23,995 bases of DNA from Isotricha intestinalis (Eukaryota > Ciliophora > Litostomatea > Vestibuliferida > Isotrichidae): positions 1 through 23,995 of the forward strand of contig JAJJLU010003931.1 in NCBI GenBank assembly GCA_023807065.1. The letters run 5' to 3'. The notes beneath the pieces were generated by a model that was given only the letters and a program-made list of their open reading frames with translations, did no database searches and was not told the DNA's origin. The number at the start of each line of letters is the position of its first letter. Position 1 is the first letter of the stretch. Positions 17,147 to 23,995 of the stretch are shown in pieces. The position numbers were made by a program, and so were the translations under genes.

Positions 17147-18940
17147 ATGGCAAAATTACTAATTGACGAGAATTTTAATAATTTTGAAGAAGAATCAAAC
17201 GAAGAAATAGATGTTCAAGCTAATGATATATATGAATATAAAGGATATTTTTTAGAAAATAATATAGATGATGAAGAAGAAGGAAAATTTTATGAATATG
17301 GAGCTCATTTTCCATATTTATATTTATATCAAAAATTAGAAATTTTAGCGCAAAGTAGAAAAGAAGAAGAAGAAAATTTAAAAGAAAAAAAAGAAAAAAA
17401 AACTATTAATAATGAAAATGAATTAAACGAAGAAACTGATATTTTTTCATTTTTTAATAAAAATAATAATAAAAAATCAAGAAATCGAAATAATAATTAT
17501 GATAATTTTACTAATCAACCTTTTATCAATAATAACTTGAATAATAATGAAATTGAAGAACAAAAAATAAAAACTTACAATGAAAAAAATAAAAAAAAAT
17601 CAGATGAAGTAAATGAAAAAAATAAAAAAAGTAAAAATAAAGAAAAAAATAAGAAAAAAAATAATAACATGTCAGCATTAGTAGCAAATATAAATAATAA
17701 AAACAATAATTTTTTTGAAAAGAATATATGTATAGCAAAAATGAATTTATATACATCATTTGCAAAGAAATTAAAAATGAATAGAAATTTTAATTTTAGT
17801 AAAAAAAGAACAAATAATGAAGAAGAAATATCAAAAAATAAATCAAATTCAAACAAAAAAGTAAAATCAATTCAATTAAGTAAAGAAAAAATAAATAAAA
17901 TAATTCATTCATCTACTCAATCAAAAAATCATTTAGAAAAAAAAATAAAAACTGTAAATAATACTTTTAAAAAAAGTTTTTCAAAAAGCAAAGAAAATTC
18001 ATCTTCATGTCATCATAATAATAATTCAAATAAAAAAACAAAAAAAAATATTCAAAGTCAAATAATAGTAAATTCATTAAATAATATATTATCATGTTAT
18101 AAAAAGAAAAGAAATTTTAAATTAAGTCCTAAACAAAATAATCAAAATTATTCAAAAAAAAAATATAAAAATCCTAATGTTTCAAAAAATAAAAATAAAA
18201 ATAAAAAAAGAAAAGTAGATAAATTTATTAAAAAAATATGTAAAGAAAACTCATTATCTCATTCAAAAAAAAAATTAACTATATCAATTGAAAAAAAAGG
18301 AAATAGTCATAATAAAACTCAAGAAATAAAAAATAATAATTTAAATTTTAATAAAAAAATTCCTGAATATCATTCTAAAATTTTACAAGATATGATTGAT
18401 TCAATTACTTCTAATTCATATAATAATAAAAGTAGAAATAAAAATTATTTAACTAATCATATAACTGGAAATAAAACTAATATTTTAACTGAAAGAGATA
18501 AAAATAAAAAAAATGCTTATAATATGATTAATAAAAATATTATGTTACAAACACAAACTGTTTATTTTCAAAATAAAAAAAAATTAAAAACTTATCAAAT
18601 TGGAAATGAGAAAAAAAATAAAGATAAAAAAATTCAAAGTTCTGATAATTACACAAAAAAAGATAATGTGAATTTAGGAAATAATAAATTTAAAACTTAT
18701 CTTGATATTAAATTTAATCTTTATCAAAAAACAAGGAATAATGTTATTAATGAATTAAAAAAAAGTATTGGATTAAATGCTTTTACTATGAGTCAATTAA
18801 ATTCTAATAAATTTCATAGAAAAAATTATAGTTCTTCAAAATCAAAAAACAATGAAAAAATTATTAATAATAATAAAAACAGTAAAAATAATTATTCTAA
18901 AATTCCAAATGATAAAATTAATATTAATAAATATTCATAA
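17147..18940 (+). CDS. Large basic EYGAHF-motif protein (paralogue of gene at 6789)
   Basis: A 597-residue protein with an acidic N-terminus, a short conserved block and a very long disordered basic tail. The block is YEYKGYF at about 30-36, an acidic linker, then FYEYGAHFPYLYLYQKLEIL at about 49-68 and AQSRK. It matches the N-terminus of the 274-residue protein at 6789 in order and spacing. From about residue 75 onward the sequence is dominated by Lys, Asn, Ser and Glu, with repeated Asn and Lys runs. Embedded less simple pieces such as KKIPEYHSKILQDMIDSITS (about 405-424) may be short linear motifs. The tail's high positive charge would suit nucleic-acid or microtubule binding, but this is only inference. 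Start ATG lies in CCATGG context; stop is TAA. Confidence 0.75.
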   Translation: MAKLLIDENFNNFEEESNEEIDVQANDIYEYKGYFLENNIDDEEEGKFYEYGAHFPYLYLYQKLEILAQSRKEEEENLKEKKEKKTINNENELNEETDIFSFFNKNNNKKSRNRNNNYDNFTNQPFINNNLNNNEIEEQKIKTYNEKNKKKSDEVNEKNKKSKNKEKNKKKNNNMSALVANINNKNNNFFEKNICIAKMNLYTSFAKKLKMNRNFNFSKKRTNNEEEISKNKSNSNKKVKSIQLSKEKINKIIHSSTQSKNHLEKKIKTVNNTFKKSFSKSKENSSSCHHNNNSNKKTKKNIQSQIIVNSLNNILSCYKKKRNFKLSPKQNNQNYSKKKYKNPNVSKNKNKNKKRKVDKFIKKICKENSLSHSKKKLTISIEKKGNSHNKTQEIKNNNLNFNKKIPEYHSKILQDMIDSITSNSYNNKSRNKNYLTNHITGNKTNILTERDKNKKNAYNMINKNIMLQTQTVYFQNKKKLKTYQIGNEKKNKDKKIQSSDNYTKKDNVNLGNNKFKTYLDIKFNLYQKTRNNVINELKKSIGLNAFTMSQLNSNKFHRKNYSSSKSKNNEKIINNNKNSKNNYSKIPNDKININKYS

Positions 18941-19487
18941 TGATAATATTTTATTACAATTAAATGTATAATATTAAGAAAAGAAGTTCAAGTATTTCAA
19001 ATCAAAAAGAAATATCAAATAAACGATAAAAATTCATTTTCATTTTAATACATTTATTTATATTTTTCAGTCATATTTTTTTTAGTAAGTTAATAAATTT
19101 ATTTTTATTTAAAAATATAAATTAAAGAAATTAATTTATTAAAGTTCTTACTTTAAAAAATTTAAAAATATTTAACAATTTAAAGAAAAAATGAGATAAA
19201 AGTTAAAAAGAAATTATAAAATATATAGAATAAATAAAAATTTTGAAAAATAATGTTTATGGTATTTAATTAATAAAATCAATTAAAATTTCTCCTTTTA
19301 ATTTTTGATTTTTCTTTTTTTTAATTTTTAAAATTATTAATCAATTATATATAATTTTTCTTATTTTTTATTCATTCTTATTTTATATCTTCAATTAATA
19401 TTTATATATTTTTTCAATTAAAACATTATTTAATTTTACTTCACATTCAAATAAATATTTATTTCTAAATTTTACTAATTTTCAAAA
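18941..19487. other. Intergenic, nothing recognised
   Basis: A+T-rich DNA after the large basic-protein gene. I found no open frame, hairpin, RNA gene or repeat that can be supported. Confidence 0.55.
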
Positions 19488-19915
19488 ATGAGAAATTCAT
19501 TTTTAAAAAATTTAATTCAAGCTCTAATTCAAAAACAACACATAAAGTAGTGAAATAAATTTATTTAAAAAAAAATATAAAAAAGAAAGAGTTTAATTTA
19601 AGTATGAATAAAAAAATATTAATTATATTGATGAATATAAATTTTTACATTTGAAAAAAATGATAATAAAGAAGATAATTTAAAATATAAAATATCTCAA
19701 ATAAGAAACAATTAAATAAAATAAATTAAGTATCGATTAGGAATAAACTTAATAATAAATTATTAAAACCATCAAGAAAAAACACAAAAAATTTAATCAA
19801 AAATAATTCAGTTTTATCTTCATTTCTATCAACCATACAAAATAAAAGTGTAATTATTAATAATTATAATAGCTTTAGTTATATATTTACTAATAATAAC
19901 AATAATAAAATCTAA
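19488..19915 (+). pseudogene. Decayed plus-strand coding stretch, unidentified
   Basis: An ATG at 19488 opens MRNSFLKNLIQALIQKQHIK, then stops (TAG TGA). Coding-like sequence resumes in other frames: INYIDEYKFLHLKKNDNKED and LKYKISQIRNN, and finally a stop-free 57-codon run that includes LLKPSRKNTKNLIKNNSVLS, SFLSTIQNKSVIINNYNSF and Asn repeats, ending in TAA at 19913-19915. Several internal TAA codons occur. The style (basic, Asn/Ser-rich) matches the disordered-protein genes in this window, so it is probably a decayed member of that class. No homologue is recognised. Confidence 0.4.
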
Positions 19916-20010
19916 GTAAAACAAAGCAAAAATGATTAAATTTATAATATTAGTTTATATAATAATATTAAATGTATAAATTATAATTCATTAACAATAT
20001 TAAAAAAAAA

Positions 20011-20041
20011 ATATGTATATATAATATATATATAATATATT
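20011..20041. repeat. AT-dinucleotide microsatellite
   Basis: Alternating AT tract, slightly interrupted, that abuts the 3' end of the Hsp70 remnant. It may mark the breakpoint where Hsp70 homology ends. Confidence 0.7.
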
Positions 20042-20640
20042 CTAAGAAAAAAGGCTTTAAACATTCAAATTCTAGCTCAAAGAAAGAATCTTCTTTTTCT
20101 TCAAGTGAATCCATGTCAAAAAGTGTTTCTGTTAGCTGAGAAAGATCTATTTTTACTTTTTCACATTCTCTTTTTATCTTCTTAATGATTTTTTATTTAA
20201 TGTTATATCCAATCTATTTTCTTCTTTAAATTCATTAATACAATGTTTAACTAGTAAATCATCTATATCAGTTCCACCATAAATGAGAATCACCTTCCAA
20301 TATCTTTAATATTAAATTTATTATTATTAATTTCTAAAATAGTAACTTCAAAAGTTCCTCCTCCAAAATCAAAAACACAAATATTCTTTTTATTTTTATT
20401 TTGTAAATGTTGTTGTAATCCATAAGCAATTGCAGCTGCTGTTGATTCATTAATAATTTGAATAACATTCAATCCAGCAATTTTAGCAGCTTCTATTGTT
20501 TCATATCTTTGAGTATTATTAAAATATGCTGGAATTGTAATTACTACATCTTTTATTTCTTGTTGTATTCAAATTTTAATATTCTTTTGTTTTTTATTAT
20601 ACTTAGGAATCATTTCATTTTCTTTAATTTTAACAATTAT
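20041..20640 (-). pseudogene. Frameshifted fragment of a classical Hsp70 (ATPase domain)
   Basis: Reading down the minus strand: [17 protein letters not shown], then [20 protein letters not shown] and IAYGL, then [16 protein letters not shown] (the phosphate-2 motif, intact), then after two single-base insertions GDSHL and GGTDIDDLLVKHCINEF, and after another frame change IKRECEKVKIDLSQLTETLF, DMDSL and FFELEFECLKPF. These align in order with Hsp70 residues from about 140 to 300. An in-frame TGA lies at 20571-20569. The N-terminal third, substrate-binding domain and C-terminus are missing. The longest intact piece is a 60-codon ORF (20290-20472). Unlike the full-length Hsp70 nearby, this remnant derives from a catalytically normal gene. 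It is in the same orientation, about 0.8 kb away. Confidence 0.9.
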
Positions 20641-20712
20641 CTCTTATTTATTTAATATTCGAAGTCTCTTTCTGTCTAATTTGAATACTATTTACAACAA
20701 ACTTTCAAAAGC

Positions 20713-20864
20713 ATTAAAGCGCTCATTTGCAATAATCGTAAGGGAATGTGCAATTCTGCAGTCTCATACGAGTAGTGTTGAATGTTTTCTCTTTCAACAT
20801 TTCGCATCAGACCCCATTGGGTTATATATTTCATTCTGTTTATGACTGAGAAAAAAGAGTACAT
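20713..20864 (-). pseudogene. Broken fragment of a bacterial-type YfbR-like HD-domain 5'-nucleotidase
   Basis: From an ATG at 20864 the minus strand encodes MYSFFSVINRMKYITQWGLM followed by RNVERENIQHYSYETAEL. After a one-base frame change at about 20751 it continues as AHSLTIIANERFN. This follows the N-terminus of bacterial YfbR 5'-deoxynucleotidases, where FFAHLSRLKLINRWPLMRN, TENVSEHSLQVAMVAHAL and an AIKNRKFG-like end occur in the same order and spacing. The family's first metal-binding His (in SEHSL) aligns with Tyr here and the RW pair with QW; the later catalytic HD residues are absent. The nominal 58-codon ORF runs to TAG at 20690-20688 but its end is out of frame. By hand count 54 of 152 bases are G or C, well above flanking DNA. 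It is probably a non-functional, horizontally acquired remnant. Confidence 0.72.
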
Positions 20865-20967
20865 TCTCAGTCCTTTTCTTTTTGAATGCCAATATGTTTC
20901 TTATTTTCATTATGATAAAAATAACATAATTAGAATATTCTTTCATAATATTTTTATTAAATCTTAA

Positions 20968-21469
20968 TTATTTTATTATAAGTTTACTAAAATAAAAATA
21001 TATATATAATACATTTAAAATTTAATTATATCATTATTATTTTCCTCAAAAATTGTTCAATGCTTATAATTTAATTTTTATATTTGTTTTTTATTTTTAA
21101 ATTCTTTTTTTCATTATAATATCATTTATTTATTTATTTATTTAAGTTTATTTTTCTTCGATTTTCATCTTTCGACTTATTATATTGTCAAAATCATATA
21201 TTTTATTTTTTTAATTTTATTTTAAAATCACTTTTTTAATTCTTTCTCTCATAAAATAAAATTATTCCACCCAACAACTCACTTTTTTTAATTCTTCTGA
21301 ATTTTATTTATTTTAAATATTTATAAAAGCATTGTTTCTATTGATTAAGAATTTAACTTTTATTGGTAATAAAGATTAATACCCATAAAATTATACCTTA
21401 TAAGAAAAACATATTTATTAAAAAAATAATTAAACTCTTTACTTTTTTCATCTAACTTAATTAATAATT
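20968..21469. other. Intergenic between Hsp70-related loci; stop-ridden coding-like frame on minus strand
   Basis: One minus-strand frame from 21480 to about 21000 gives protein-like runs such as NSEELKKVSCWVE, FYFMRERIKKVILK and IYDFDNIISRKMKIEEK. It carries about 20 stops in 160 codons, nearly all TAA, and no indel is needed. That stop density is what random DNA of this composition would give, so I do not call a gene. No RNA gene or promoter element is evident. Confidence 0.35.
21124..21143. repeat. ATTT tetranucleotide repeat, five copies
   Basis: Five perfect consecutive ATTT units in the spacer between the Hsp70-related loci. A simple microsatellite with no implied function. Confidence 0.85.
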
Positions 21470-23770
21470 TCATTTATAATTTTCCATTGCACTTTCTAAT
21501 TCTTTCTTTTTTTCAATAACTTTTATTAATTTTTGATTTACTTCATCATATTCATGATTCTTTCTCTTTAACTTATTTTCTAAATCTTTTATTTTTTCAT
21601 CTTTAATTTTTAAATTAGTTTCCAAAGTTTCTAAATTTTTTATTTTTTCATCTTTCAATTGAAAATTATTATTTTTAGTTGTTAAATTTATTAATTTCTT
21701 ATTAATTTCATTACATTCATTATTCTTTCTCCATAAATAATTTTCTAAATCTTTTATTTTTAAGTCTTTCATTTTTAAATTATCATTTACAGTTTTTAAA
21801 ACAGTTTCTATATTTATTAATTTTTGATTTATTTCATTACATTCATTATTCTTTCCCTTTAACTTATTTTCTAAATCTCTTATATTATTATTTTTAGTTT
21901 TTAAAGAATTTTCTAAATCTTTTATTTTTTCATCTTTCATTTTTAAATTATCATTTTTATTTTTTAAAGCATTTTCTATATTTATTGTTTTTTGATTTAT
22001 TTCATTACATTCATTATTCTTTCTATTTAAAACATTTTGAAAATCTTTTATTATTTCATCTTTCATTTTTAAATTATTTTCTAAATTTTTTATTTTTACA
22101 TCTTTTACAATTATATTATTAAATAACATTTCTTTTTCTTTTTTTAATTTTTCAATTTCTTTTTTTAATAATGAATTTCTCTTCAATTCATTTTCATAAT
22201 TTTTTTTTCTTATTTCTTCGATTTCTTTATTATCAGATTCTTTCAATTTTAATCCTTCTTCAATTAATCTTTCTATTTCATCTTCATTCTTATCTTTCTT
22301 AACTTCTATTTCTGTACTATTTTTATTTCTATCTTGATTAATAGTTACTTTTAATAATCCATTAATATTTATTTTAAAAGTAATTTTAATTTTAACTTCT
22401 TCTTTTCCAATATTATTAAGTAAACATTCTCCTATTAATTTATTATATTTTACTAATTTTCTTTCTCCTTCATATATTTTACAAATAAATGAAGATTTAT
22501 CATCTTTTAATTCATTTAGTTCAATTGTATTTTCATATGGAGTTGTTTTATTTCTTGGAATAATAACTTTCATTATTCCATCTCCATCATCAATCCCTAA
22601 ACTTAGCTGTGTTGAATCAAGTACAATTAATTTTTCAATTTGAATTGTAGCACCATATGCACATACTTCTTCAGGATCAATTGATTCATTAATTTTTATT
22701 CCTTTAAAATAATCTTTTATTATTTTTTGAATTTGAGGAATTCTTGTTGAACCTCCTGTTAATATAATTTCATCAATTTCAGATTTATCTAATCTTGTTT
22801 CTTTTAAAGTATCAGATATTAATTCAATACATTTATCAAATAAATATTTACACATTTGTTCAAAATCAACTCTGCATAATTTTAAAAATAAATCTTCACC
22901 TTCTGCCAAACAATCAATATCAATATTTATTTCTTGAAAAACAGATAATTCTTCTTTTCCTTTTTCACAATGATGTCTTAGTCTTGTAATAGCTTTTTTG
23001 TAATTTGTGATATCAATTCCAGTCTCATCTTCAAACTTTTTTATACAATATTTAATTAATTCTTCAGAAAAATTATTTCCTCCTAAATTAAAATTATTTT
23101 TTGCGGCTCTAACTTCATAAAGAGAGTTTTCAACTGATAAAATACTAATATCTGATTCTTCACTTCCCATTTTAAATACTAAAATATTTCTTTTATTATT
23201 ATTTTTACACTCCAATCCATAAGCAATAGAAGCAGCCACTGGTTCATCAATTAATCTTAAAATATTTAATCCTGCAATTCTTCCTATATCTTTAATTGCT
23301 TGTCTTTGTAAAGAATTAAAATATGCAGGAACTGTTAATACTGCATTTTCAACTCTTTCATCAAATAAGTGATATTCAACATCTTTCTTTAATTTTTTAA
23401 TTATCATTGCTAATATTTTTTCAGGATAAATACTTTTTTTTTGATTTTTATATTGAACTATTATTTTTGGTCTATCTAAATTTTTCTCTTTTTCAATTTT
23501 ATAAGGAATTGTCTCCATAAAATTTTGTACTACAATATCATTAAACCTTCTTCCAATTATTTTTCTAATTCCATATATTGTGTTTGATGGATTTGAATTT
23601 ATTATATTTTTTGCAGCTATTCCAATTAGTTTTTCATTTTCTGTAAATGAAACCATAGCAGGAGTTATTCTTGCACCCATATTATTTTCAATTATATCAA
23701 CTTTACCATTTCTCCATCCTCCAACACATATATCATTTAATCCTAAATAAATTCCAATTGAAGACTTCAT
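21470..23770 (-). CDS. Divergent Hsp70-family protein with degraded ATP site and repetitive coiled-coil tail
   Basis: The ORF opens at 23824, but I choose the second ATG (23770; 766 residues) because MKSSIGIYLG aligns with normal Hsp70 starts; the extra 18 residues are hydrophobic and could be a signal-like extension. The nucleotide-binding domain spans about 1-377. The phosphate-1 loop DLGTT has become YLGLN, and phosphate-2 FDLGGGTFDVS has become FKMGSEESDIS, losing the metal Asp and the glycines. TVPAYFN, IDEPVAASIAYGL and TGGSTRIP (339-345) persist. A beta substrate-binding region follows (about 380-497, with LSLGI and YEGER). The helical lid and EEVD are replaced by coiled coil (515-766) built from repeats like NLKMKDEKIKDLEN and KNNECNEIN. 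ATPase activity is probably lost or altered; scaffolding or holdase roles are inference. Stop is TGA. Confidence 0.93.
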   Translation of the reverse strand: MKSSIGIYLGLNDICVGGWRNGKVDIIENNMGARITPAMVSFTENEKLIGIAAKNIINSNPSNTIYGIRKIIGRRFNDIVVQNFMETIPYKIEKEKNLDRPKIIVQYKNQKKSIYPEKILAMIIKKLKKDVEYHLFDERVENAVLTVPAYFNSLQRQAIKDIGRIAGLNILRLIDEPVAASIAYGLECKNNNKRNILVFKMGSEESDISILSVENSLYEVRAAKNNFNLGGNNFSEELIKYCIKKFEDETGIDITNYKKAITRLRHHCEKGKEELSVFQEINIDIDCLAEGEDLFLKLCRVDFEQMCKYLFDKCIELISDTLKETRLDKSEIDEIILTGGSTRIPQIQKIIKDYFKGIKINESIDPEEVCAYGATIQIEKLIVLDSTQLSLGIDDGDGIMKVIIPRNKTTPYENTIELNELKDDKSSFICKIYEGERKLVKYNKLIGECLLNNIGKEEVKIKITFKININGLLKVTINQDRNKNSTEIEVKKDKNEDEIERLIEEGLKLKESDNKEIEEIRKKNYENELKRNSLLKKEIEKLKKEKEMLFNNIIVKDVKIKNLENNLKMKDEIIKDFQNVLNRKNNECNEINQKTINIENALKNKNDNLKMKDEKIKDLENSLKTKNNNIRDLENKLKGKNNECNEINQKLINIETVLKTVNDNLKMKDLKIKDLENYLWRKNNECNEINKKLINLTTKNNNFQLKDEKIKNLETLETNLKIKDEKIKDLENKLKRKNHEYDEVNQKLIKVIEKKKELESAMENYK
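21473..22075 (-). repeat. Internal repeats encoding the coiled-coil tail of the Hsp70-like protein
   Basis: Within the Hsp70-like gene about four imperfect units recur, each pairing a LKMKDEKIKDLEN-like block with a KNNECNEINQKLINIE-like block. The KNNECNEIN block is at about 22020, 21855, 21725 and 21560 in DNA terms, with units of roughly 115-170 bases. Units two and four contain an extra short insertion. High similarity suggests recent expansion by duplication, so copy number could vary between strains or assemblies. Confidence 0.85.
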
Positions 23771-23856
23771 TAAAAAAAAATTATAAAATAATTTGTTTAT
23801 AATAAATATAATTGAATATATCAAAACTAAAAATTTTAAGGAAAATATAAATTTTC

Positions 23857-23900
23857 TTCAAGATTTCAAGAATTCAAGAAAATTTCAAGAATTTCAAGAA
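23857..23900. promoter_or_regulatory. Cluster of TTCAAGAA units resembling heat-shock elements
   Basis: Perfect TTCAAGAA occurs at 23865-23872, 23873-23880, 23884-23891 and 23893-23900, with an imperfect copy at 23857-23864. TTCnnGAA is the inverted half-site pair bound by heat-shock factor. The cluster lies about 90-130 bases upstream of the chosen start of the minus-strand Hsp70-like gene. Gaps between pairs are 0-3 bases rather than the canonical 2, so it may be a variant HSE or a simple tandem repeat. Confidence 0.5.
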
Positions 23901-23995
23901 AATATAAAAAAATATTATATATTATTTTTTAAAAAAACTGTATTCAAAATTATCAAATTATGAAAGAGAATAAATATAATTAAAATATAATAATA

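Noticed and set aside
17526..17856. Two minus-strand hydrophobic ORFs
   Set aside because: Antisense shadows of the Lys/Asn-rich 597-residue gene.
20700..20880. Structured non-coding RNA in the G+C-richer island (hairpins such as gactgagaa / ttctcagtc at 20844-20872)
   Set aside because: The minus strand of the same island translates into a recognisable YfbR-like N-terminus, which explains the composition. No snRNA, RNase P, SRP or tRNA consensus was found.
20782..20967. Plus-strand 61-codon ORF
   Set aside because: Antisense to the HD-nucleotidase fragment, with no protein-like features of its own.
21000..21480. A gene using TAA as Gln on the minus strand
   Set aside because: About 20 stops in 160 codons equals the chance rate at this base composition, and all intact neighbouring genes use the standard code.
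23771..23824. Signal peptide or organelle signal at the front of the Hsp70-like protein
   Set aside because: The 18 extra residues are hydrophobic but lack a charged n-region and clear cleavage site. The second ATG aligns with usual Hsp70 starts, though the longer form cannot be excluded.
1..23995. tRNA genes, rRNA, CRISPR arrays, bacterial promoters or ribosome-binding sites
   Set aside because: No tRNA arm consensus, rRNA block or spaced direct-repeat array was seen, and the gene content is eukaryotic.

Overview
The window is very A+T-rich nuclear DNA from a eukaryotic protist. It encodes a calcium-dependent protein kinase, a Tctex-type dynein light chain, a 7TM protein with an RGS-like tail, a LIM-binding-domain protein and many Asn/Lys-rich disordered proteins. 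The long genes read cleanly with the standard code: Gln is CAA, Trp is TGG, and genes end in TAA or TGA. No recognisable gene needs an intron. CDPK plus dynein plus extreme A+T plus the standard code points to an alveolate, most likely a standard-code ciliate such as a rumen (litostome) ciliate. That placement is inference; no rRNA or telomere is present to prove it. A fragment of an apparently bacterial HD-domain nucleotidase fits such a host, because rumen ciliates are known to take up bacterial genes.

Layout. Positions 1-336 hold a perfect 78-bp inverted repeat around a 180-bp spacer. Then come a decayed minus-strand reading frame, a small basic protein with an RVxF-like motif (1079), another decayed minus-strand frame (1625-2195), a LIM-binding-domain gene (2226) and the CDPK (3289). 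After a decayed plus-strand stretch (4981-5437) come two orphan genes (5757, 6789) and the 7TM-RGS gene (8657). It converges on a minus-strand ubiquitin-like/B-box/coiled-coil gene (10456-12108). The dynein light chain follows (12368-12700, minus), then an orphan coiled-coil gene (13390), a membrane-anchored DUF229 phosphatase/sulfatase-fold gene (14483-16699, minus) and a large basic protein (17147). The N-terminal motif of this last protein is shared with the gene at 6789.

The right third is the most unusual part. Positions 19488-19915 look like decayed coding sequence. At 20041-20640 lies a frameshifted fragment of a classical Hsp70. Next to it, at 20713-20864, is a G+C-richer broken fragment of a YfbR-like 5'-nucleotidase. 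At 21470-23770 is an intact but divergent Hsp70. Its nucleotide-binding motifs are degraded, and a roughly 250-residue repetitive coiled coil replaces its lid. Four TTCAAGAA units resembling heat-shock elements lie just upstream of it.

The genes do not form an obvious pathway. Signalling genes (CDPK, 7TM-RGS, possible PP1-docking protein) are interspersed with a cytoskeletal motor subunit, chaperone-related genes and lineage-specific disordered proteins. Intergenic DNA carries many coding-like remnants with in-frame stops, mostly TAA where Gln would fit. This suggests active gene decay, but such frames arise easily in DNA this A+T-rich.
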